A stretch of DNA of 34,981 nucleotides. Origin: Calidithermus chliarophilus DSM 9957 (lineage in GTDB: Bacteria; Deinococcota; Deinococci; Deinococcales; Thermaceae). Location of the stretch: contig NZ_KE387027.1 of NCBI RefSeq assembly GCF_000430045.1, forward strand, positions 75,700 to 110,680, read 5' to 3'. Positions 23,175 through 32,552 of this stretch are shown piece by piece. The position numbers and the translations under genes are program-made. The notes under the pieces were generated by a model. That model saw nothing but the letters and a program-made list of their open reading frames with translations. It did not search any database and was not told where the DNA came from. Numbering within the stretch: position 1 is the stretch's first letter; the number at the start of each line of letters is the position of its first letter.

Positions 23175-24533
23175 ATGGAGCCTTACCTCCAACTCCTGCA
23201 GCACGTCCTCGAGCACGGCACCCTCAAGTCCGACCGCACCGGCACTGGCACCAAGTCGGTGTTCGGGTACCAGATGCGCTTCGACCTGAGCGCCGGGTTC
23301 CCACTGGTGACCACCAAGAAGCTGCACGTGAAGTCGATCATCCACGAGCTGTTGTGGTTTTTGCGGGGGGATACCAACAACACCTACCTCGAGGAGGCCG
23401 GGGTTTCGATATGGCGGGAGTGGGCGGCTCCGGACGGTGCCTTGGGGCCCATCTACGGCAAGCAGTGGCGGCGGTGGGAGGCGGTAGAGTTCGTCGTGCC
23501 CAGGGTGTTTGAGGCCCCGAAGGTCGCTCTGAACCCTGAATTGGTCGCAGGGGTGGGCTACGCTACCCAGAGGCGGACCGAGAACCCCTGGACGGCCCAC
23601 CTCTACAGCGTCTGGAGTGAGATGCTCCACCGCTGCTACAACCCCTCGCGCAAGCACTACGCCGACTACGGTGGCCGGGGCGTCTTCGTGGACTCGAGGT
23701 GGCACAGCTTCGAGAATTTCGTCAGCGACGCGCTCAAGCTCCCTAACGGCCTGCTCAAGTACGAATACCCGGACGACTACGAACTCGACAAGGACTACTA
23801 CGCCTCCAACAAGTACGGTCCCGACACCTGCATCTGGCTGACCCGCAAGGAGCAGAACATCAACACCCGGCGGGCGCAGGCGGTCCGGGCGACCCGCGCC
23901 GACGGCGAGGAAGTGGTGTTCATGGACGTGGCGGGGTTTTGCCGGGACCATGACCTCGACGAGTCCAGCGTGTACAAGTGCCTGCGGGGGGGAAAGGAGC
24001 AGCACAAAGGCTGGACGTTCGAAGCCGTGGCGAGCGAGGGCCTGCTCCCCAGGGTCCGCTTGGTCGACCAGATCAAGGAGGTGGTCGCGGGCATCAAACA
24101 CAACCCCGACTCCCGCCGGCTGGTGGTGAGTGCCTGGAACGTGGCCGACCTGCCCCGCATGGCCCTGGCCCCCTGCCACACCCTCTTCCAGTTCTACGTC
24201 GCGGGCGGCAAGCTCTCCTGCCAGCTCTACCAGCGCAGCGCCGACGTCTTCCTGGGCGTGCCCTTCAACATCGCCTCCTACGCCCTGCTCACGCTGATGA
24301 TCGCCCAGGTCACGGGGCTCGAGCCCGGCGAGTTCGTGCACACCCTGGGCGACGCCCACCTCTACCTCAACCACCTCGAGCAGGCCCAGCTCCAGCTCAC
24401 CCGCTCCCCGCGCCCGCTGCCGCAGATGGTCCTCAACCCGGAGCGCAAGCGGCTCGAGGACTTCGTCTACGAGGACTTCACCCTCGTCGGCTACGACCCC
24501 CACCCCCCCATCAAGGCCCCCGTGGCGGTGTAG
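23175..24533 (+). CDS. thyA: Thymidylate synthase with in-frame homing-endonuclease-like insertion
   Basis: 452 residues, against about 264 for ThyA. Residues 1-103 are ThyA ([50 protein letters not shown]). Residues 296-452 complete it ([19 protein letters not shown], catalytic Cys334 in [38 protein letters not shown], end IKAPVAV). Between them are about 192 foreign residues (23484-24059) in the same frame, with HNH-type and IENR1 homing-endonuclease motifs. All ThyA catalytic residues I can check are present, so the fusion may still make dTMP from dUMP using methylene-THF. The break falls in the loop after QWRRW. I chose the ATG at 23175 because MEPYLQLLQ aligns with the family start; an ATG at 23166 is possible. 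folA follows after one base, supplying THF recycling. Confidence 0.9.
   Translation: MEPYLQLLQHVLEHGTLKSDRTGTGTKSVFGYQMRFDLSAGFPLVTTKKLHVKSIIHELLWFLRGDTNNTYLEEAGVSIWREWAAPDGALGPIYGKQWRRWEAVEFVVPRVFEAPKVALNPELVAGVGYATQRRTENPWTAHLYSVWSEMLHRCYNPSRKHYADYGGRGVFVDSRWHSFENFVSDALKLPNGLLKYEYPDDYELDKDYYASNKYGPDTCIWLTRKEQNINTRRAQAVRATRADGEEVVFMDVAGFCRDHDLDESSVYKCLRGGKEQHKGWTFEAVASEGLLPRVRLVDQIKEVVAGIKHNPDSRRLVVSAWNVADLPRMALAPCHTLFQFYVAGGKLSCQLYQRSADVFLGVPFNIASYALLTLMIAQVTGLEPGEFVHTLGDAHLYLNHLEQAQLQLTRSPRPLPQMVLNPERKRLEDFVYEDFTLVGYDPHPPIKAPVAV
23484..24059 (+). mobile_element. In-frame homing endonuclease insert inside thyA
   Basis: 576 bases (192 codons) without a stop, in frame with both thyA parts. 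Thymidylate synthase residues 143-230 read like HNH-family intron or phage endonucleases. [14 protein letters not shown] and [15 protein letters not shown] come first, then YELDKDYYA, then [17 protein letters not shown] with its Cys and Asn. Residues 238-282 ([19 protein letters not shown] followed by [13 protein letters not shown] and KGWTF) resemble the IENR1/NUMOD1 DNA-binding repeat found behind such nucleases. The start is not Cys/Ser and the end is not His-Asn, so it is not a normal intein. A direct repeat CCCAGGGT (23499-23506 and 24048-24055) lies near the two edges, 549 bases apart. The exact boundaries are uncertain by several codons. Confidence 0.75.
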
Positions 24534-24534
24534 C

Positions 24535-25092
24535 GTGCTCTCGCTCGTCGTCGCCATGGCCGAGAACCGGGTCATCGGCCGGAACGGGGGCCTGCCCTGG
24601 CGCCTGCCCAACGACCTCAAGCACTTCCGGCGGCTCACCACCGGCCACCCGGTGGTCATGGGCCGCAAGACCTACGAGTCCATCGGCAAGCCCCTCCCGG
24701 GCCGCACCAACGTCGTCGTCACCCGCAGCCCGGACTACTCGGCCCCCGGCTGCCTGGTGGTGAACTCGCTCGAGGCCGCCCTGCAGGTCGCGGAGGCAGC
24801 CCCGCACGACCCCGCCGGGCCCCGCGAGACCTTCGTCATCGGCGGCGCCGAACTTTACGCCCAGGCCCTGCCTTTGGCCGACCGCATCCACCTCACCCTC
24901 GTCCACGCCGAGGTCGCGGGCGACACCTTCTTCCCCGACCTCGACCCGGGCGCGTGGCGCGAGGTCTCCCGCGAGGACCACGAACCCGACGAGCAGCACG
25001 CCTACGCCTACAGCTTCGTCACGCTCGAGCGCCGCGAGCGGGAGCGCCCCCACCTCCCCGCACGCCAGCACTACGAAATCCCCTTTTCCTGA
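24535..25092 (+). CDS. folA: Dihydrofolate reductase
   Basis: A 185-residue DHFR starting at GTG, one base after the thyA stop. Motifs are SLVVAMAENRVIGRNGGLPWRLPNDLKHF (active-site acid Asp in the PNDLKHF helix), VVMGRKTYESIG, GRTNVVVTRS and FVIGGAELYAQALPLADRIHLT. It reduces dihydrofolate, the product of the thymidylate synthase reaction, to THF with NADPH. It is surely co-transcribed with thyA. The tail after the last strand (ERRERERPHLPARQHYEIPFS) is slightly longer than in E. coli. No missing key residues. Confidence 0.95.
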   Translation: MLSLVVAMAENRVIGRNGGLPWRLPNDLKHFRRLTTGHPVVMGRKTYESIGKPLPGRTNVVVTRSPDYSAPGCLVVNSLEAALQVAEAAPHDPAGPRETFVIGGAELYAQALPLADRIHLTLVHAEVAGDTFFPDLDPGAWREVSREDHEPDEQHAYAYSFVTLERRERERPHLPARQHYEIPFS

Positions 25093-25150
25093 AGGCAGCC
25101 CCGCCCCCATGACCCCATGCCCCGCGCCCCGGGCCTATCCTCGCTGAAGG

Positions 25151-25180
25151 CTGACGGCTGCCCGCCCCTTCCGCTAAACT
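25151..25180 (+). promoter_or_regulatory. Promoter of the ABC-F gene, leaderless type
   Basis: CTGACG (25151-25156), an 18-base spacer and TAAACT (25175-25180), followed by seven bases and the GTG start. The -35 lies inside a short GGCTGACGGCTG heptad remnant, so the repeat may supply part of the promoter. Confidence 0.45.
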
Positions 25181-25187
25181 GGCCTTC

Positions 25188-27056
25188 GTGCGCGTGGTCT
25201 TTGCCGAAAACCTCGAGTACTCCCTGGGCGCCCGCGACCTGCTGGAAGGGGTGAGCCTCGAGCTCTACCACGGCGATCGGCTGGCGCTGGTGGGGGCCAA
25301 CGGCTCGGGCAAGACCACGCTGCTGCGGCTGCTGACGGGCGAGCTCGAGCCCGTGCGCGGGCGGGTGCACAGGCCCGAGGGGGTCTACCTCGAGCTGCTC
25401 GAGCAAGACCCCCGCTTCGGGCCCGAGGACACCGTAGAGAGCGTACTCAAGAGCGGCTTCGCCCGGCTGGAGCGGCTCGAGGCCGAGCTCGCGCGGCTCG
25501 AGACCGGCCTGGCCGACCCCGAGGTCTACCACCGCTGGGAGGAGCTGCACGAGCGCTTCGAGGCGCTGGGCGGGTACAAGCGGCGCTCCAACTACGAGTC
25601 GGTGCTCAAGGGCCTGCGCTTCGAGGGGCGCGAGGGCGAGCGGGTGGCGGTGCTCTCGGGCGGGGAGGCCCGGCGGCTGGCGCTGGGGGCTTTGCTGCTC
25701 TCCGGCGCCGACGCGCTGTTGTTGGACGAGCCCACCAACCACCTCGACCTCGAGATGGTGGACTGGCTCGTGGGCTTTTTGGGCGGCTACGGCGGGGCCG
25801 CCATCACCATCTCCCACGACCGCAACTTCCTCGACCGCGTGACCCGGCGCGTGGCCTGGCTGCGGCGGGGCAAGCTGCGCTTTTACGAGGGCAATTACTC
25901 GGCCTTCCGCGTCCAGCGGGCGGCGCAGGAGGAGCAGGAGGCCCGCGAGTACGCCAACTGGCTCAAGGAGAAGGAGCGGCGCGAGGGCATCCTCGAGCAA
26001 GCCCGCCGCTGGGCGCCCTCGAGCGCCAAGCACGCCCGGCGGATGCACAGCCTCGAGGCCCGCATGGAGCAGTTTTTGCAGGAGGCCCCGCCCGAGCTCG
26101 AGGGCCCCGACGCCGTGGTGCGGATGCGCTTCCCCGTCGAAGCCCCCGGCCCCGGGCGGGTGCTGGAGGCTTCCCGCCTGCGCAAGGGCTTCGGGGGCCG
26201 GGTGCTGTTCGACCTCGAGCACCTGCTGGTCTCGAGGGGTGAGCGCGTCGCCGTGATCGGCCCCAACGGGGCGGGCAAGACCACCCTGATCAAGGTGCTG
26301 CTGGGCCAGCTCCCCTCCGACGACCCCGCCGGGCGCATCCGCACCGGCCCGGGCGTTCGGGTGGGCTACTACGACCAGAAGCTCTCGGGCTTCGACCCCG
26401 AGCTCACCCTCTTCGAGACCCTCTACCGCCTGCTGGGGGAGAAGGCCCACGCCGCGCTGGGGGCCTGGATGTTCCCCTACGAGGCCCAGTTCAAGCAGGT
26501 GAGAAACCTCTCGGGCGGGGAGCGAGCCCGGCTGGCCCTGCTCTCGCTCTCGCTGCAACAGGCCAACCTGCTGGTGCTCGACGAGCCCACCAACCACCTC
26601 GACCTCGAGACCGTCGAGGCGCTCGAGCAGGCCCTCTTGGCCTACGAGGGCACCCTGCTGCTGGTCTCGCACGACCTGTTCTTCCTCGACCAGCTCGCCA
26701 CCCGCACCTGGCACGTCCGGGACGGCCGCTTCGACGACTACCCCACCCCGCCCGGCGAGTACCTCGAGCGCCGCAAGGTGGCCGTGGTCCCCGAGCCCAG
26801 CCGCCCGGCCCCGCCTGCCGCCCCGGCCAAGCCCCAGCCCAAGCGCGAGAAGAGCAAGTGGCACCTCGAGCGCGAGCGCGAGCGGCTCGAGGCCACCATC
26901 GCCGAGCTCGAGACCCGGCTCAGCGCCCTGCACGCCGAGGCCAACCAGCCCGGCCTGACCCCCCAGGACTATGCCCGCATCGCCGCCGAGGAGGCCGAAC
27001 TGCGGGAGCGGCTCGAGGGGCTCTACGCGCGCTGGGGGGAGTTGGCGGACGTGTAG
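25188..27056 (+). CDS. ABC-F family ATPase (Uup-like)
   Basis: 622 residues with two ABC ATPase domains and no membrane part. Domain 1 has Walker A GANGSGKTT (36-44), signature LSGGEARRLALG and Walker B LLLDEPTNHLD. The interdomain linker ANWLKEKERREGILEQARRW fits the ABC-F PtIM helix. Domain 2 has [23 protein letters not shown] and LVLDEPTNHLDLET. A charged coiled coil closes the protein (KWHLERERERLEATIAELETRL), as in Uup. ABC-F proteins act on ribosomes, relieving stalls or gating initiation, and some protect from antibiotics. Uup also affects DNA repair. The start is GTG, seven bases after TAAACT. The gene appears monocistronic. Confidence 0.9.
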   Translation: MRVVFAENLEYSLGARDLLEGVSLELYHGDRLALVGANGSGKTTLLRLLTGELEPVRGRVHRPEGVYLELLEQDPRFGPEDTVESVLKSGFARLERLEAELARLETGLADPEVYHRWEELHERFEALGGYKRRSNYESVLKGLRFEGREGERVAVLSGGEARRLALGALLLSGADALLLDEPTNHLDLEMVDWLVGFLGGYGGAAITISHDRNFLDRVTRRVAWLRRGKLRFYEGNYSAFRVQRAAQEEQEAREYANWLKEKERREGILEQARRWAPSSAKHARRMHSLEARMEQFLQEAPPELEGPDAVVRMRFPVEAPGPGRVLEASRLRKGFGGRVLFDLEHLLVSRGERVAVIGPNGAGKTTLIKVLLGQLPSDDPAGRIRTGPGVRVGYYDQKLSGFDPELTLFETLYRLLGEKAHAALGAWMFPYEAQFKQVRNLSGGERARLALLSLSLQQANLLVLDEPTNHLDLETVEALEQALLAYEGTLLLVSHDLFFLDQLATRTWHVRDGRFDDYPTPPGEYLERRKVAVVPEPSRPAPPAAPAKPQPKREKSKWHLERERERLEATIAELETRLSALHAEANQPGLTPQDYARIAAEEAELRERLEGLYARWGELADV

Positions 27057-27064
27057 CGTGGGAT

Positions 27065-27325
27065 GTCGGTGGTCGATAGCCGGTAGCTGATAGCCGATAG
27101 CTAAACGCAAAACGCGAAACGCGGGTCGTACGTTGTACGTCCTGCGTCGTACGCAAAACGCCCAACGCCGAACGCCCAACGCCGAACGCCCAACGCCCAA
27201 CGCAATACGCCAAACGCAATACGCCAAACGCAATACGCCAAACGCAATACGCCCTGGCCCTCGACCCTTGACGCCGGTGGGCAGGAGTTCCCCGCGAGCT
27301 CGCGCCACGAGCCACACGCCGCGAG
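27065..27325 (-). repeat. Heptad array, copy H (without hairpin pair)
   Basis: Units GTCGATA, GCCGGTA, GCTGATA, GCCGATA open the array (from about 27072). Fourteen ACGC-type units (ACGCAAA, ACGCCCA, ACGCCGA...) run from 27151 to 27248, ending in three exact ACGCCAA-ACGCAAT pairs, the last unit being ACGCAAT. CCACGAG, CCACACG, CCGCGAG units appear near 27305-27322. The conserved hairpins are missing. With 27326-27430, which holds only the leader of the LCP gene, it makes up a 374-base gap after the ABC-F gene. Confidence 0.75.
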
Positions 27326-27399
27326 CCCTTGACCGCCCGCCGGCTATGCCCGCGAATACGCCATACTTTTCATCCTCATCTGCTAAGGTGGGGGATTGA

Positions 27400-27422
27400 G
27401 AGGGCGGTAGGCCCTCGAGGGG
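27400..27422 (+). promoter_or_regulatory. Leader hairpin and Shine-Dalgarno of the LCP gene
   Basis: A perfect hairpin, arms GAGGGC (27400-27405) and GCCCTC (27411-27416), directly precedes the Shine-Dalgarno GAGGGG (27417-27422). The right arm could instead pair with the Shine-Dalgarno itself, so the two foldings are exclusive. Any regulatory use is speculation. The Shine-Dalgarno spacing favours ATG 27431 over 27425. Confidence 0.35.
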
Positions 27423-27430
27423 CGATGGGC

Positions 27431-28708
27431 ATGCGTATCGTGCGATGGGTTTTACTCCTGGCGGTCCTGGTCGGGGTGGGGTGGGTCTACAAGACGGTTT
27501 CGGGGGTGGCGGGGAACGCCTCCCCCGCTACCTTGTTCCGGATCGTGCAGCAGCCGCGGGACTTCTTCCTGGGCAAGGAGCGGGTCAACGTCCTGATCGT
27601 GGGCAAGGACTACAACCGCGACGCGCGCGGCATGCCCTACACCAAGAACGCCCGGGCCGACACCATCATGCTGCTCTCGCTCGACCTCGCCAGGCGCCAG
27701 GCGGCGGCCGTCTCGGTGCCGCGCGACACGTACGTGGTCGCGCCCGACGGGGTCGGCGGCAAGATCAACGGCACCTTCAGCCGGGGCGGGGTCGAGCTGC
27801 TGAAGCAGACCCTCGAGCGCACCTTCGACCTCACCATCGACCACCACGTCGTCATCAAGGACACCGCCATCAAGAACATCGTCGACGCGCTGGGCGGGGT
27901 GTGGGTCGAGACCATCGACGAGATGCACTACGACGACAACTGGGGCGGGCTGCACATCCACCTGCCCAAAGGGCGGCAGTTCATCAACGGCGAGCAGGCG
28001 GTGGGCTTCGTGCGCTTCCGCGAGGTCAACACCTACAAGCTCGACCGCTGGGGCAACCGCGTCCCCATCTACCCCGTCAAGCACTCCAAGGAGGAGGGCG
28101 ACATCCGCCGCACCGAGCGCCAGCAGCAGCTCGTGCGCTCCATCGCCCAGCAGGCCACCACCCCGCAAAACCTGCTGCGCCTCGAGGCCATCGCCGACGT
28201 GGTGTTCCGCGAGGTCGAGACCGACCTCTCGAGGCCCCAGATCCTGGCCCTGGGGGCGCGCTTCGGGCGCTCGGGGCTGAGCGACCTGCAGAGCACCACC
28301 CTCCCGGGGCAGGGGGGCTACTACGGCGGGGCCTACTACTACAACCTCGACCGTGCGCGCTCGCAGGCGCTGGTGGACTGGCTCCTCAAGGGCGACGAGG
28401 CGGCCGGGCGGCGGCTGGTACGGGTGAGCGTGTACAACGCCTCGAGGCTGGGCGGGGTCGCCCGGGCCACCGCAGGCCGCCTGGGCCAGCAGGGCTACCG
28501 CATCCAGCGCACCGACACCGCGCGCGAGGCGAGCGAGGTCTCGAGGGTCATCTACAAGCAGGCCGCCTTCGAGGCCCGCGCCCGCGAGATCCAGCAGTTC
28601 CTGGGCATTGCCGAGCTCCACAAAGACCCCGACCACCCCGAGGAGGCCGACGTGATCGTGACGATCGGCAAGGACCTGGGGCAGCGGATGCTGGCTTCGG
28701 GGCGGTGA
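27431..28708 (+). CDS. LytR-CpsA-Psr (LCP) family protein
   Basis: 425 residues. One N-terminal membrane anchor (IVRWVLLLAVLVGVGWVY) precedes the LCP domain: VNVLIVGKDY, ARADTIMLLSLD, VSVPRDTYV, GKINGTFSRGG, DHHVVIKDTAIKNIVDALGGVWV, GEQAVGFVRFRE and DIRRTERQQQLV. The conserved Arg/Asp residues that bind polyprenyl pyrophosphate and magnesium are there. The C-terminus (VRVSVYNASRLGGVARATAGRL to VIVTIGKD) is a LytR_C domain. LCP enzymes move glycopolymers from lipid carriers to the cell wall, so this may attach a secondary polymer to peptidoglycan outside the membrane. I chose the ATG at 27431 for its Shine-Dalgarno spacing; 27425 is in frame too. Confidence 0.9.
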   Translation: MRIVRWVLLLAVLVGVGWVYKTVSGVAGNASPATLFRIVQQPRDFFLGKERVNVLIVGKDYNRDARGMPYTKNARADTIMLLSLDLARRQAAAVSVPRDTYVVAPDGVGGKINGTFSRGGVELLKQTLERTFDLTIDHHVVIKDTAIKNIVDALGGVWVETIDEMHYDDNWGGLHIHLPKGRQFINGEQAVGFVRFREVNTYKLDRWGNRVPIYPVKHSKEEGDIRRTERQQQLVRSIAQQATTPQNLLRLEAIADVVFREVETDLSRPQILALGARFGRSGLSDLQSTTLPGQGGYYGGAYYYNLDRARSQALVDWLLKGDEAAGRRLVRVSVYNASRLGGVARATAGRLGQQGYRIQRTDTAREASEVSRVIYKQAAFEARAREIQQFLGIAELHKDPDHPEEADVIVTIGKDLGQRMLASGR

Positions 28709-28724
28709 ACGGATGCGGGTCGTC

Positions 28725-28945
28725 GTCGTACGCAAAACGCAAGACGCAAAACGCAAAACGCCCTTTGTTTACCCCCCTTAGCAAGGGGGGCCAGGGGGGA
28801 TACCCCCTCCCCGCGGGCGGGGAGGGCAGGGGAGGGGTATAGGAAGGGCCGGGTCTCAGACCCGGCCCTTCAGCGTCTTGCGTCTTGCGTTTAGCGTTTG
28901 GCTATTGGCTATCGGCGTTCGGCGTTCAGCGTTCGGCCATCGACC
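28725..28945 (-). repeat. Composite heptad-hairpin repeat, copy I (inverted)
   Basis: Four ACGCAAA/ACGCAAG units (28730-28757), the hairpin CCCCCCTT/AAGGGGGG (28772-28790) and the palindrome with arms CCCTCCCCGC/GCGGGGAGGG (28805-28826) come first. A separate perfect terminator hairpin follows (28843-28871). Then ten further heptads (28873-28942) step from GCGTCTT through GCGTTTG, GCTATTG, GCTATCG and GCGTTCG to GCCATCG with no loss of phase. It fills the gap between the convergent LCP and ftsH genes. Confidence 0.78.
28843..28871. terminator. Bidirectional terminator between LCP gene and ftsH
   Basis: A perfect 13-bp stem, arms GAAGGGCCGGGTC and GACCCGGCCCTTC, with loop TCA. It lies between two convergent genes and is unrelated to the repeat hairpins on its left. 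It ends in CTTC on one strand and on the other, without a long T run. Confidence 0.7.
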
Positions 28946-28956
28946 CTCGCCGTCCC

Positions 28957-30819
<1,863 letters not shown>

Positions 30820-30952
30820 CGTAACCTCCTAAAAAACAATGGTACTCCAGTCCGGAATGAGGAATGGGTGCTGGCATGCGGAGGGGAGCCCTGGGCCACA
30901 GCGCCCAAACCGTGCCGCAAAGCGCCGTGCGGCGGTTGTCACCCTCGTCATT

Positions 30953-30980
30953 TTGCCCTCCGGCTCCTGCGTGTTATCGT
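30953..30980 (+). promoter_or_regulatory. Promoter of the TPR gene, leaderless type
   Basis: TTGCCC (30953-30958), a 16-base spacer and TATCGT (30975-30980), followed by seven bases and the ATG at 30988. Confidence 0.55.
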
Positions 30981-30987
30981 GCCCCTG

Positions 30988-32370
30988 ATGCAGCGGGTGT
31001 TTCAGGCATTGCAACAAGGGGATTACGACACCGCCTTCGAGGTTTTGGTGCGCACCCTGACCTTCGCCCAGGGCAACGAGGCCGCCGAGGCCGCGCTGCT
31101 GCTGGCCGAGGCCTACACGCTCTACGGCGAGGGCGGCATCGAGGGGGCTTACCGCGCCCTCGAGCACGGCGCCACCGCCGTCCCCACCCTCCAGGAAAAC
31201 CCCCTCTTCCGCGCCCTGCTCGCCGAGGTGCGGGCGCTGGAAGGGGCCCCCGAGCACGAGATCCGGCCCCTGCTCGAGCCCAGCGACGACCCCCGGGTGC
31301 GCTTCCACCAGGCCCAGACCCTCCTGTACCTGGGCGTGCCCGAGGAGAGCATCACCCTGCTGGGGCAGGGCCTCGAGCTGCCCGAGTTCCTGGCCTGGCG
31401 GGCTGAGAACCTGCTGGGCAAGGCCCACGAGCGCATGGGCCAGGCCGCCCAGGCCGCTGAGGCCTACCGCCGCGCGGCGGCGATGTCGGTGGGCATGGAG
31501 CGCTACTGGAACCTGCTGGACGCGGCGGCGATGTCGGTGGAGGCGGGCCAGGGGCGCGAGGCGCTGGAGGCGCTGGAGGCCGCCGTGAGCTACCTCAGCG
31601 CGGCCGAGGGGCTGGGGGCCTCGCTCGAGGACCCCGAGGACGCGGCCACCCGCCACTACCTCACCGCGCGGGCCCAACTGCTCCTGGGCAACCCCAGCCT
31701 GGCGCTCGAGGCCATCCAGCAGGCGCGGCTGCTCGAGGAGGCCGGGGCCGAGCGGGCCCACGGCACCCCGCTGGTGCAGGGCCAGGCCCTGATGCAGATG
31801 GGGCAGTACGCCGAGGCCATCCAGGCCTTCCAGGAGGCCGTCGAGCGCTCCGACGGCACCGACCGCACCTACGCCCTGCACGAACTCGCCGTCGCCGCCC
31901 TTGACTCGGGCGACCTCAACCAGGCCGAGACCGCGCTGCGCCAGGTGATCCGCGACCCCGACTACGACTACCCCGGCGAGGCCCTGGGCGACCTGGCCGA
32001 GGTGCTCTACCGCCAGTCGCGCTACAGCGAGGCCGAAGAAGCGGCGCGCGAGGCCCTCGAGGAGGGCGCCCTGGCCGCCGGGCACATCATCCTGGGCCAC
32101 CTGGCCTACGACCTGCTCAACTTCCAGGAGGCCCTGAGCCACTACCGCGAGGCCGTCGCCGAAGCCCCCGAGGGCAGCCGCGACTGGATCACTGCCCAGG
32201 AAATGATCGTGGACACCCTGGCCCAGATGGGCTACGAAAACCCCGCCGAGATGCTCTCGCGCAGCCACGAAGTGCTTCCCTACCTCACCGAAGCCGACGA
32301 GTGGCGCCAGACCCTCACCGCCTACGCCGAGCGGGCCCGGGGAATGCTGGGGGGACGGACGTTGAATTAG
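30988..32370 (+). CDS. Tetratricopeptide repeat protein
   Basis: 460 residues made almost wholly of helical TPR-like repeats. Clear units include FRALLAEVRALEG, WRAENLLGKAHERMGQAAQA (with AEAYRRAAAM), GQALMQMGQYAEAIQAFQEA, YALHELAVAALDSGDLNQAE and LGDLAEVLYRQSRYSEAEEA (with AREAL). No signal peptide, membrane segment or enzyme motif is seen, so it is probably a cytoplasmic scaffold. The frame is open far upstream through the antisense of ftsH. The true start is the ATG at 30988, seven bases after a TATCGT -10 box. The partner is unknown; divergence from ftsH is the only contextual hint. Confidence 0.8.
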   Translation: MQRVFQALQQGDYDTAFEVLVRTLTFAQGNEAAEAALLLAEAYTLYGEGGIEGAYRALEHGATAVPTLQENPLFRALLAEVRALEGAPEHEIRPLLEPSDDPRVRFHQAQTLLYLGVPEESITLLGQGLELPEFLAWRAENLLGKAHERMGQAAQAAEAYRRAAAMSVGMERYWNLLDAAAMSVEAGQGREALEALEAAVSYLSAAEGLGASLEDPEDAATRHYLTARAQLLLGNPSLALEAIQQARLLEEAGAERAHGTPLVQGQALMQMGQYAEAIQAFQEAVERSDGTDRTYALHELAVAALDSGDLNQAETALRQVIRDPDYDYPGEALGDLAEVLYRQSRYSEAEEAAREALEEGALAAGHIILGHLAYDLLNFQEALSHYREAVAEAPEGSRDWITAQEMIVDTLAQMGYENPAEMLSRSHEVLPYLTEADEWRQTLTAYAERARGMLGGRTLN

Positions 32371-32374
32371 CGGG

Positions 32375-32535
32375 CAGCTTTCAACCTTCAGCCGTCAGCG
32401 GAAAGCGAAAGGCCCGTGGTATGTGGTTACCCCTGCCCGCCGGCGTCGAGGGTCGAGGGCCAGGGCGTCTTGCGTTTGGCGTTTTGCGTCTTGCGTACGA
32501 CGTAGGACGTAGGACGTACGACGCCGTACGCAGGA
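32375..32535 (+). repeat. Heptad array, copy J (hairpins lost)
   Basis: TTCAACC, TTCAGCC, GTCAGCG units and CCCGTGG, TATGTGG units keep the order seen in full copies. Where the hairpin pair should be, only CCCGCCGGCG and unrelated sequence remain. Ten heptads from GCGTCTT to ACGCAGG follow (32465-32534). It lies between the TPR gene and the convergent rnhA. Confidence 0.65.
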
Positions 32536-32552
32536 GCACGACCCGCGCTCCC

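Noticed and set aside
23484-24059. The thyA insert as an intein
   Set aside because: No Cys or Ser at the start, no His-Asn at the end, no following Cys/Ser/Thr and no Hint-type blocks. The content is HNH plus IENR1 only.
23484-24059. The thyA insert as a self-splicing group I intron
   Set aside because: Nearly all of the 576 bases are needed to code the nuclease-like protein and the frame is open across both ends, leaving no room for a visible intron core. Not fully excluded without an Infernal search.
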